Of a DNA stretch of 37,075 nucleotides, positions 8,705 through 15,735 are shown piece after piece. The notes under the pieces were generated by a model that saw nothing but the letters and a program-made list of their open reading frames with translations, was not told the origin of the DNA and ran no database searches. Made by a program: the position numbers and the translations under genes. Within the stretch, counting starts at the first letter, position 1. Each line of letters starts with the position of its first letter. Source of the DNA: Verrucomicrobiota bacterium (GTDB lineage Bacteria > Verrucomicrobiota > Verrucomicrobiia > Chthoniobacterales > UBA10450); assembly GCA_003219175.1 (NCBI GenBank), contig QHPU01000061.1, positions 1 through 37,075 on the forward strand, read 5' to 3'.

Positions 8705-9988
8705 ATGCGTCATGAATGTGTCGTTATCGCCGATGGCCCCGGTGCCCTGGTTGAGTTGTGTGGTATCTCGATATTGGAGCGCCTCTTACGAACACTGCAG
8801 CGCTGCGTAGTTAAGCGCGCAATCGTTCTCTCCAGCACTCCCAAACTAATCTCCGACGCGCTCGCCCAACCGTCGTGGCCCCGCGTAGAAATCGATCTTA
8901 GAGTTTACCACCGATGTGGCGAGTCGGTGACAATTGAGGAGATTATCAATGTGTGGCCGGAGGCTACTCAACTTCTGCTGATCGTTCGGGGCGATTCCGT
9001 TTTCGACAATCGTCTCTTGCGACATCTTCTCACCCAAGACTCGTCAGCAGCGTTGGTCGACTCCTCTGTGCCAGTAGAATTCGAGTCGCTGGTTGTCTCC
9101 GCCCCAAACACTAACGCCGGTAAACTTTGTGGCGCGGCGCTGCTTCGGTATGATTGGACGTTGGAACAAAGCAGTTCTTTTGACAGCGCGGTCCGCGGCG
9201 GATTAGAAAAGCGCATCATCACTCCGGTGGACGTAGCGCAACGGCCTTTTTACGATCCCGCGCTGCGTCGAAAGCTTAGACCGTTTTGGTTTCCGGCGCC
9301 CTCTGCCTCCAATACAAAATTCGCCGAGACCATTCTCCTCGACTCAGCGCAAAAAGGCTCGCTAGATTTTCCGGCGCTAATTCACGCCCCCATTGAGAAG
9401 TTCCTGATTTCACACCTATGCAAAACTTCAATTACTCCTCATCAGCTAACGATTGCTTGGATCGTTCTTGCCTTTGCAACGACAATTTTATTCGCTCTCG
9501 GACATCTGGTGTGGGGGATCGTGCTCGCTCTCATTGTCGGCATCCTTGATGGGCTCGACGGTAAACAGGCACGGATCAAAGTAGAAACATCCAGGAGCGG
9601 CAAACTTGAGCATCGGTTCGACTCATTATTCGAAGTCGCCTGGCCGAGCGCTCTGGCCTATCACTTTTACACGACGGGCCAACTACCCACTGCTTTCATT
9701 TATTTGTCTATACTGCTATTGGCCGAAGCTCTCGACGGGATTGGCAAAGCAGGCATCTATTCCACTTCGGAGAAATTGATGAATGAACCCGGCCGATTCG
9801 ATCGATTTGTGCGTTTGTTAGGCGGGCGACGAAATATCTACGTCTGGGTCTTGACCGTTGCGATCATTTCAGGCGCTCCAGCCAAGGCTCTGATCATTAT
9901 GGCCTGGTGGGAGGCGCTCACCGCCGCGATCGATCTTCCTCACGCCGCCTGGTCGCTTCACCTTCTCCGCCGCAAAAGATCCTGCTGA
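8705..9988 (+). CDS. Two-domain protein: degenerate nucleotidyltransferase-like domain fused to CDP-alcohol phosphotransferase
   Basis: About 427 residues. Residues 1-215 look like a worn nucleotidyltransferase: ADGPGALVELCG replaces the usual glycine-rich loop, followed by SILERLLRTLQRCVVKRAIV. Residues 225-420 form a CDP-alcohol phosphotransferase domain with about six membrane segments. The motif runs D282-x2-D285-G-x2-A-R-x8-G299, but the expected third and fourth aspartates are His303 and Ser307. Asp306 and Glu310 lie three residues later (GKLEHRFDSLFE). The two-domain layout recalls bifunctional IPCT/DIPP synthase. Such enzymes join a CDP-activated alcohol to a second alcohol. ATG 8705 is chosen; TTG 8681 is an alternative. 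Ends seven bases from the convergent BcerS gene. Confidence 0.75.
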   Translation: MRHECVVIADGPGALVELCGISILERLLRTLQRCVVKRAIVLSSTPKLISDALAQPSWPRVEIDLRVYHRCGESVTIEEIINVWPEATQLLLIVRGDSVFDNRLLRHLLTQDSSAALVDSSVPVEFESLVVSAPNTNAGKLCGAALLRYDWTLEQSSSFDSAVRGGLEKRIITPVDVAQRPFYDPALRRKLRPFWFPAPSASNTKFAETILLDSAQKGSLDFPALIHAPIEKFLISHLCKTSITPHQLTIAWIVLAFATTILFALGHLVWGIVLALIVGILDGLDGKQARIKVETSRSGKLEHRFDSLFEVAWPSALAYHFYTTGQLPTAFIYLSILLLAEALDGIGKAGIYSTSEKLMNEPGRFDRFVRLLGGRRNIYVWVLTVAIISGAPAKALIIMAWWEALTAAIDLPHAAWSLHLLRRKRSC

Positions 9989-9995
9989 AACAGTC

Positions 9996-11135
9996 TTAAG
10001 CCAGGGATTTGCTGTAGATCCGATATGTTTTGTATCGAACCGCGCCCATCGCTTCGATGAATCGATTGACCATCACATTGTCCTCGAGCGTCATGCTAAG
10101 TTCACCTGTGAATCCGCGCCTGAAGGCTTCATCCATCACTTGGAGAACAAGCACTTCGGCGATCCCAGCACGACGATATTTTTCGACCACGCCGAGCGCG
10201 ACGAGCCGGCCGGTTCGAATTTTCGTCCGATAATACAGAAGTTTTAGCAAGCCAATCGGGAGACCGAACGTTGTCAGACGCCCATTGATGTGGCGTAGCG
10301 CAACGTTGATGTCGGGAACACCGATAACGAATGCCACCGGTTCATTTCTAATTTCCGCGATCAGCGTTCCCGGCGGCACCAGCAATGGCTTCATCTCTTT
10401 CGCCATGTGTTCGAATTCAGCTTCGGTGAATGGAACGAAGCCCCAATTTTTTTCCCATGCTTGATTGTAGATCGCGCGAATGCGCCGGGCCTCGCCCGCC
10501 ATATCTTTCAGATTGACCGGACGAACGCGCACGCCTTGCTTCTCCGCTCGTGTACTCGCGATCTCGCGCAATCGCTCCGCTCCCGTCGGTTGCTCCGAAA
10601 ACCACCATGCGTACCAATCCTTCGCTTTGGTAAAACCGCAGTTCTCGATCAGATCGGCATAGTAAGGCGGATTGTGCGCGGTTAACAGGGTAGGCGGGTA
10701 TTGAAAGCCCTCGATTAATAATCCGCAAACATAGTTCGTGGAGTAATCGATCGGTCCCATCATTTCACTGCGGCTTTTCCTACGCAGCCATTCGCCTGCC
10801 GCGCGAAAGAGCGCCGCCGCTACTTCACCGTCGTCGATGCAATCGAAGAGCCCGAAACAACCGACGTTGGATTGTTGGAGCGAGTTATAGTTCGGGTCAT
10901 CGCTCGCCATAATTCGCCCAACGACTTCGCCATTGCGCTTCGCCAAGAACAATGTCGCGTCGCCATGTAGATAGAAGGGATGACGCTTTCGATCGAGAAA
11001 CGCATTGCGCTCGATGATGAGCGGCGGCACCCAGGCAGGATCGTTTTCGTAAATGCACCAGGGAAAGCGGATAAAAGTGTTGCGGTCCGCGCGCGACCGT
11101 ACTTGCGAAACCTTAATCTCAGACACGAATGGCAA
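9996..11135 (-). CDS. bcerS: Bacterial ceramide synthase-like acyltransferase (BcerS/YghO family, GNAT fold)
   Basis: A 379-residue GNAT-superfamily protein. Family-typical blocks are visible: an early WVPPL segment, RHPFYLHGDATLFLAKRNGE, then MGPIDYSTNYVCGLLIEGF (126-144), PPTLL and AHNPPYYADLIENCGFTKAKD (about 153-173). A late acyl-CoA-type motif is KYRRAGIAEVLVLQVMDEA. This is the YghO/BcerS-like family; the Caulobacter member N-acylates the sphingoid base precursor in bacterial ceramide synthesis. That role fits here because SPT, desaturase and hydroxylase genes lie upstream on the same strand. The reading opens with TTG 11135; GTG 11126 is an alternative, with an AGGG sequence about 11 nt upstream. 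It follows the CDP-alcohol phosphotransferase stop by four bases, so coupling is likely. Confidence 0.8.
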   Translation of the reverse strand: MPFVSEIKVSQVRSRADRNTFIRFPWCIYENDPAWVPPLIIERNAFLDRKRHPFYLHGDATLFLAKRNGEVVGRIMASDDPNYNSLQQSNVGCFGLFDCIDDGEVAAALFRAAGEWLRRKSRSEMMGPIDYSTNYVCGLLIEGFQYPPTLLTAHNPPYYADLIENCGFTKAKDWYAWWFSEQPTGAERLREIASTRAEKQGVRVRPVNLKDMAGEARRIRAIYNQAWEKNWGFVPFTEAEFEHMAKEMKPLLVPPGTLIAEIRNEPVAFVIGVPDINVALRHINGRLTTFGLPIGLLKLLYYRTKIRTGRLVALGVVEKYRRAGIAEVLVLQVMDEAFRRGFTGELSMTLEDNVMVNRFIEAMGAVRYKTYRIYSKSLA

Positions 11136-11139
11136 AACC

Positions 11140-12090
11140 CTAATGAGTCGTAGTCGCCAGTTCTAGTAACGATTGCGCCATGCTTTCCTGACGATAAATC
11201 AGATACACGAGCAGGACATTGAAAACAGTAACTTCAATCCAGAAGTACCAAACAGGCTGACCAATAAAAAGCAGGATAAACAAAATGAGCATCCTCGTGT
11301 TCGTCATCAATAGTCCCCATAACTTAAACATTGGCCTGGCAAATCTTTGATACCGTGCCCTGAACCATTCCGGAATCTCCTGAGGAAACAATCGAATTGA
11401 TATTTCCCGCAATCTTTTCAAATGGGGTGAAAGCATTTCCTGTTGCCGGGTGAAATTCCAATAAAGCGCGAGCAACAACTTGTGCCAGGGCTGATCGGGC
11501 CAGCTGAGACCTTCATAATCCGAGCGCAGAGCCGCGGAAGAATCCAAATCCACGAACGACTCGCCTTTTTTCACAAAATAAAGATAGCTCGTTCGGAAAT
11601 AGTCGGCGGCGGCACCTTGCAATGCGTGGCTAATCGCGGCGGCGATCGCCAAAAGGCAAACCGAGGGTGATGCTCCTTCAACCAAATAACGAAGGGCCAA
11701 ATGGACATAAATACTAACGAAAACGAGATGATCGGCCAGACTGTCGATGATGCGGCCCTTTCGGCTGCCCGTTCCAGTCAAGCGAGCCAATTGGCCATCG
11801 GCGTTGTCGAGAGCATTGGCGCAGACGTGTAGTGCCATGCCGGCGACATTTATTCCCAGATTGCGATAAAAGTAGAGGTGACCCGCCATCACACCGCATA
11901 AGGCGCCGAGTAAGGAGACGCCTGCCGGCGTGATTTCCAGCCGCATGAAGGCCTGCGCCAGCCAATATCCGATCCTGCGATAGAAATAAAGATCGAGAAC
12001 CCCTTCGACCTCGCGGGTCTTATAAGTCGTTTCCGTAGTGGCCGGTTGTTCGATAGTCTGCATCGGCATCAAAAGGCAATCCTGAGGCAA
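11140..12090 (-). CDS. CDP-alcohol phosphotransferase, candidate ceramide head-group transferase
   Basis: A 316-residue membrane enzyme with about six hydrophobic segments. It carries the complete family motif: D95-x2-D98-G99-x2-A102-R103-x8-G112-x3-D116-x3-D120 (DNADGQLAR followed by GRIIDSLAD). These aspartates bind two metals and activate the acceptor hydroxyl. The family includes CDP-diacylglycerol-dependent phosphatidyltransferases, CDP-choline/ethanolamine phosphotransferases and the insect ceramide phosphoethanolamine synthase. Located between the FA2H-like gene (64 nt upstream) and the BcerS gene (4 nt downstream), it is a natural candidate for transfer of a phospho-alcohol head group to ceramide. 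Phosphatidylinositol-type synthesis is the alternative. An N-terminal soluble stretch of about 35 residues precedes the first membrane segment. Confidence 0.85.
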   Translation of the reverse strand: MPQDCLLMPMQTIEQPATTETTYKTREVEGVLDLYFYRRIGYWLAQAFMRLEITPAGVSLLGALCGVMAGHLYFYRNLGINVAGMALHVCANALDNADGQLARLTGTGSRKGRIIDSLADHLVFVSIYVHLALRYLVEGASPSVCLLAIAAAISHALQGAAADYFRTSYLYFVKKGESFVDLDSSAALRSDYEGLSWPDQPWHKLLLALYWNFTRQQEMLSPHLKRLREISIRLFPQEIPEWFRARYQRFARPMFKLWGLLMTNTRMLILFILLFIGQPVWYFWIEVTVFNVLLVYLIYRQESMAQSLLELATTTH

Positions 12091-12154
12091 AGGTCAGGCA
12101 CTTTGCGGCGCAGCCGGAGCTAGAGCGTGCTCGACCTTTGACGGGGTTCGGCCA

Positions 12155-12778
12155 CTACTTTCGCGTCGTTTTGAAAACGTAGTCCCAAAGCGGCGAGCTG
12201 ACGCCATATCCGGCGTGATCATCGTGGTAATGATGCCGAAGATGGTACTGTTTTAGCCAAAGCCAGATTCCTCGCTTCATCGGAAAATGGTGAATCGCAT
12301 AATGGATCGAGTCGTAACAGACATAACCAAAGCCGAACCCGGCAGATACAGCTGGAGCGAAGCGGCCCAAAGTTACAGCGAAAAGAATCCAGAATACAAC
12401 GGCAAGCGGAATGCTAATGCTCGGCGGCATGACCAGGCGGGTGGCGTCATTTGGATAGTCATGATGCACACCGTGAACAATAAAGTGCAGTTGTTTGCCG
12501 AATCGGCTCTTGGGCTCGTAATGAAAAACGTAGCGATGAACAACATACTCGAGCAACGTCCAGCAAAGCACGCCCACAAGAAAGAGCCCGGCGACGACCA
12601 AAACGGGAAGGGCATTACGCCACAGGGCCGCGTAAAGCATATATCCAACCACCGGCAGGTAGAGGATCAGAGGGGTAGCCGGATGGATATGTGAAAAGAA
12701 CTCCATGAAGTCGCTTTTAAACATTCGAACACTTTCGTTCTTGTTCGAGACGTAGAGTTTTTCCATAGCTTCAAACAC
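12155..12778 (-). CDS. Fatty acid 2-hydroxylase-like di-iron enzyme (FA2H/Scs7, sterol desaturase superfamily)
   Basis: A 207-residue membrane protein with the histidine layout of fatty acid/ceramide alpha-hydroxylases: HRYVFH (81-86), HFIVHGVHHDYPND (98-111), YDSIHYAIHH (155-164) and YHLRHHYHDDHAGYGVSS (178-195). In FA2H/Scs7p the corresponding segments bind the metal pair that hydroxylates carbon 2 of the N-acyl chain of ceramide. The N-terminal segment RMFKSDFMEFFSHIHP also resembles the family. It lacks the cytochrome b5 domain of the eukaryotic enzymes, so an external electron donor is needed; none is visible. The start overlaps the last bases of the desaturase gene (8 nt), showing coupling. 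Carotenoid hydroxylase or another sterol-desaturase-type enzyme is less likely given the GVHHDYPNDATRLVMPP block and the neighbours. Confidence 0.82.
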   Translation of the reverse strand: MFEAMEKLYVSNKNESVRMFKSDFMEFFSHIHPATPLILYLPVVGYMLYAALWRNALPVLVVAGLFLVGVLCWTLLEYVVHRYVFHYEPKSRFGKQLHFIVHGVHHDYPNDATRLVMPPSISIPLAVVFWILFAVTLGRFAPAVSAGFGFGYVCYDSIHYAIHHFPMKRGIWLWLKQYHLRHHYHDDHAGYGVSSPLWDYVFKTTRK

Positions 12779-13802
12779 CAGCGATCTCAGGCTCGACGGC
12801 TATCGCCTTCCGCCGGTTGAGCGCGGCTCCTCGAACTGTTGCCGCAGAATCCCTGCTTTTTTTCATGCGCTCGATTCGCGAAAACAATGTGTAACGTTTA
12901 TCGAAGATGAACTGAAAGAGCAGCCCGCTCCAGGATGGATGGTACTTCAAACAATCGTAAAATTCCGGCGCCAGCGCGCGGAGCTTGGGCAGATTGTTCC
13001 ATGGAATCGACGGCAAATCGTGGTGTTCATTGTGATAACCCATGTTGAGACAAACCCGATTGATCGGCCCGTAATAACTATACGTCTCCTGTTCGGGATC
13101 GTTTGTGTAATGCTCTTGAATCCAGCGCGCGCCTACCGGATGAAGCCCGACCGAAAAGAAAAAAGAAAAGACGAGGTATAACAAGCCGGCCCAGCCGCAA
13201 AAGTAGACCACACCAATGTCATACAAGGCCGCGGCGACCAGATTCAGCGAAAACCATCGGTCCCACATCTTGATTGCTCGCAAACGCGGCGGCCGTGTTA
13301 ACTGAAAAACGGGGAAAAACATCAGCCAAATTGCCTTGCGATACCATTTGTTCCCGACCAAACGCGCTTCCCAGTGATTCGCCAAATCAGCGTCCCACTC
13401 ATAATCGCCCTGATGCGAATGATGCCTTAAATGATAGACCCAAAAACCCATCGCTCCCGGGGTGAGATTCGGTAAATCCGCAAGAATCGCCGTTAGCCTG
13501 TTCCAGCTGCGCCGCCGAAAAATCAAATTATGTGTGGCGTCATGGACGATGACATAGTTGGCGTGATTGGCGAAGGCGCCTATGCCATAGGCAAGCAACA
13601 AACTGAGCCACCAATAACTTACCCCGAGCTTGCCGACCCCATAAGCAATTGCGGTTTGCAGCGCCACGACCGAGAAGGCAATCAACCCGGTGTAAGGATT
13701 CCGCTCCATCAATCGTCGGACTTCCGGATGCGATTTGATGATCGCACGTGCCCGTGCCGGATGGGGCTGATCTTGTTCCGACTGGAAAAAAAATTCCCGC
13801 AT
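12771..13802 (-). CDS. DEGS-like sphingolipid delta-4 desaturase
   Basis: A 343-residue membrane-bound fatty acid desaturase. The three histidine boxes are HDATH (87-91), HLRHH (124-128) and HNEHH (257-261). Beyond these generic boxes, several blocks match the dihydroceramide desaturase (DEGS1/DES) family as I recall it: the N-terminal DQPHPARARAIIKSHPEVRR, a GLHP...IQEHY segment, ETYSYYGPINRVCLNMGYHN, EHHDLPSIPWNNLPKLRAL, and FYDCL...SW near the C-terminus. DEGS1 introduces the 4,5 trans double bond of ceramide; DES2 can also hydroxylate carbon 4. Four to five hydrophobic segments separate the boxes. It lies 125 nt after the SPT-like gene and overlaps the FA2H-like gene. A plain acyl-lipid desaturase is the alternative, but would not be expected to carry the extra blocks. 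Confidence 0.85.
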   Translation of the reverse strand: MREFFFQSEQDQPHPARARAIIKSHPEVRRLMERNPYTGLIAFSVVALQTAIAYGVGKLGVSYWWLSLLLAYGIGAFANHANYVIVHDATHNLIFRRRSWNRLTAILADLPNLTPGAMGFWVYHLRHHSHQGDYEWDADLANHWEARLVGNKWYRKAIWLMFFPVFQLTRPPRLRAIKMWDRWFSLNLVAAALYDIGVVYFCGWAGLLYLVFSFFFSVGLHPVGARWIQEHYTNDPEQETYSYYGPINRVCLNMGYHNEHHDLPSIPWNNLPKLRALAPEFYDCLKYHPSWSGLLFQFIFDKRYTLFSRIERMKKSRDSAATVRGAALNRRKAIAVEPEIAGV

Positions 13803-13927
13803 GACGCCAAGATTAATTTCCTAACATGAAAGTAATGAAAAAGCCATTTGTGAAAAACGACGCCAACACAGGTGCGAAATGGGATGCGCCACGGCCAAAA
13901 ATGTTTAGCTGGCCCGCAACACGAACG

Positions 13928-15208
13928 TTACCTGTTCTGTAATAGAGCCGGAGCAAGCGTGTCCGCGATAATATTGAGCGCTTCGTCGAGGTCCGCGCGA
14001 GTGTGGTTCGCTGTCACACAGGCCCGGAAACAAATTCGATCCTCCGGCACTGCCGGATAATCCACTGGCGCGACCCAAACACCGCGCCGGCGCAATTCGT
14101 GACCGAGTTGGTACATGCGCGCACGATCGCCGATGACAAGCGGCATGATGTAAGTCGTTGAGTTGCCAGTATCAATGCCGATTGAGTTCAACTGTTCACG
14201 GAAGTACTTGGCATTATCCCAGAGCCGCACCCGCAACTGCGGTTCACTTTCGGCGATGTCGAGCGCCTTCAAGGCTGCGGCCACGATAACCGGCGGAAGG
14301 GCACATGAATAAGCGTAAGAGTGTGCATAGTACCGCAAGTAATCCAGTGTTTCGACTGCACCGGTGACGAAACCGCCGACGGCGGCGAATGCTTTCGAAA
14401 ACGTTCCATATACAAGCGGGATTCGAATTTCGACTCCAAAATGCTCGGCTGCTCCGCGGCCGTGTGGGCCGCAACCAAGCATCGAGTGCGCTTCGTCAAT
14501 AAAAACGCTGGCACGATATGATTCGGCTATATCGAGCAAACCCTTCAGGTTCGCGAAATCTCCATCCATCGAATAAATGCCCTCAACGATCACCAGTTGG
14601 CGCCGGCCTTTTCCTCGCCGGAGCGCGGCATCGAGTGAAGCCAGATCGTTGTGCTCAAAACGATCCACACGCGAGCGCGACAAAACCGCGCCGTCACGCA
14701 AGCTCAAATGGGATCGATTGTCGAGAATCGCAACGTCCGTTTTTCGAAGCAGCCCGGAGATCGTGCCCAAGGCTCCGCCAAAGCCGCTGTTAAAAAGCAT
14801 TGCATCCTCACGCCGGAGAAACCCCGCCACCCGGCGTTCCAACTGCCGATGTAGGTCAGTCATTCCCGATAGCAGTGGGGACCCACACGCGCCCAAGCCA
14901 TATTTCGCGAGAGCATCTCGGGCGGCGCTAATTACATCCGGATGATTGGCCAGCCCCAGATAATTGTAAGAGCAAAGATTGATGACCGAGCGCGGACGGC
15001 CTTCGTAGTTAATAATGGTGCGGGCATCGGCGGTGGCGAGCATCTCGGGCTCGTAAATTGAGGCCTCCCACGCACCGGCTTGCCGCCACTGAGTAAATGC
15101 CAAAGGCGGTATCAGCGGATCATCGCTATCGCCGACTACGAAATCAGCAAGGCTAAGTTTTGCGTCAAATTCCTGGACTGATTCATGACGTTTCAAGTTG
15201 GTACTCAT
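13928..15208 (-). CDS. spt: Serine palmitoyltransferase-like alpha-oxoamine synthase
   Basis: A 426-residue PLP enzyme of the alpha-oxoamine synthase family, which condenses an amino acid with an acyl thioester and releases CO2. SPT joins L-serine to palmitoyl-CoA or acyl-ACP to give 3-ketosphinganine. Visible landmarks are NLCSYNYLGLA (77-87), GACGSPLLSG, the PLP-stacking His167 in NRSHLS, VIVEGIYSMDGD, FIDEAHSMLG (236-245) and the Schiff-base Lys272 in GTFSKAFAAVGG. An N-terminal extension of about 70 residues precedes the core, more like SPT than the shorter BioF/Kbl. BioF or 2-amino-3-ketobutyrate ligase are alternatives from family alone, but five ceramide-type genes nearby favour SPT. 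First gene of the leftward operon, preceded by a 527-base gap likely to hold its promoter. Confidence 0.82.
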   Translation of the reverse strand: MSTNLKRHESVQEFDAKLSLADFVVGDSDDPLIPPLAFTQWRQAGAWEASIYEPEMLATADARTIINYEGRPRSVINLCSYNYLGLANHPDVISAARDALAKYGLGACGSPLLSGMTDLHRQLERRVAGFLRREDAMLFNSGFGGALGTISGLLRKTDVAILDNRSHLSLRDGAVLSRSRVDRFEHNDLASLDAALRRGKGRRQLVIVEGIYSMDGDFANLKGLLDIAESYRASVFIDEAHSMLGCGPHGRGAAEHFGVEIRIPLVYGTFSKAFAAVGGFVTGAVETLDYLRYYAHSYAYSCALPPVIVAAALKALDIAESEPQLRVRLWDNAKYFREQLNSIGIDTGNSTTYIMPLVIGDRARMYQLGHELRRRGVWVAPVDYPAVPEDRICFRACVTANHTRADLDEALNIIADTLAPALLQNR

Positions 15209-15735
15209 GACGATTGGACTGTCGATTCCTTGGTAATTGCGACTAAATCCAGGCGAGCAAGATCCGAGAATATCGCCTGAGAGGAGAGAAATGACCCTAG
15301 CCAGATGACGCTATTGGCTGTGAAAAACAATTGCTGGTTCAATGGCAATTTGTTGCCCATTTATTAAGATCAATCCTTAAGGAATTCTCGGCTGCATCTG
15401 GAGCCCGGCTCTCGCCAGCCAAGCTCAATTTGCATCCCGGGAAGTTCGGTATCGGGGCCGTAATTTTATCGCCTAAAACGACCACAGCAAGATTTTAGTG
15501 CAGCCTGCAAGCGATAGCTAATTCCCGCAGACCGGGCAGCGCAAGCGAGCAGCTTCATCAAGCGGGGCGCATTGGCCGGACTGGCAGCAAATCGCCACGC
15601 TTGTCAAATGGGAGGAACTCCAGCAGGGATTTGAGTCACCCGGATGAACTCAGCTCAATGAGCGATTACGCGCAGCGACAGTCTCAGCCCGCCGGTTTCA
15701 TCAAATCGGCAGTTAGAAATAGCCGCTCCTTGTTT
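15209..15735. other. Intergenic stretch upstream of the SPT operon
   Basis: 527 bases between the TonB receptor stop and the SPT start, both on the minus strand. It should hold the promoter of the sphingolipid operon. A possible TTGAAC hexamer is visible on the minus strand around 15340, without a convincing spaced -10. A plus-strand open stretch from 15601 runs into the antisense of the receptor gene and has no protein-like features. I see no strong hairpin with a T tract and no RNA gene. Confidence 0.4.

Noticed and set aside
13928..15208. Reading the PLP enzyme as BioF or Kbl
   Set aside because: The N-terminal extension and operon with ceramide-type genes favour SPT; no biotin or threonine catabolism gene is near. 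Family alone cannot exclude it.
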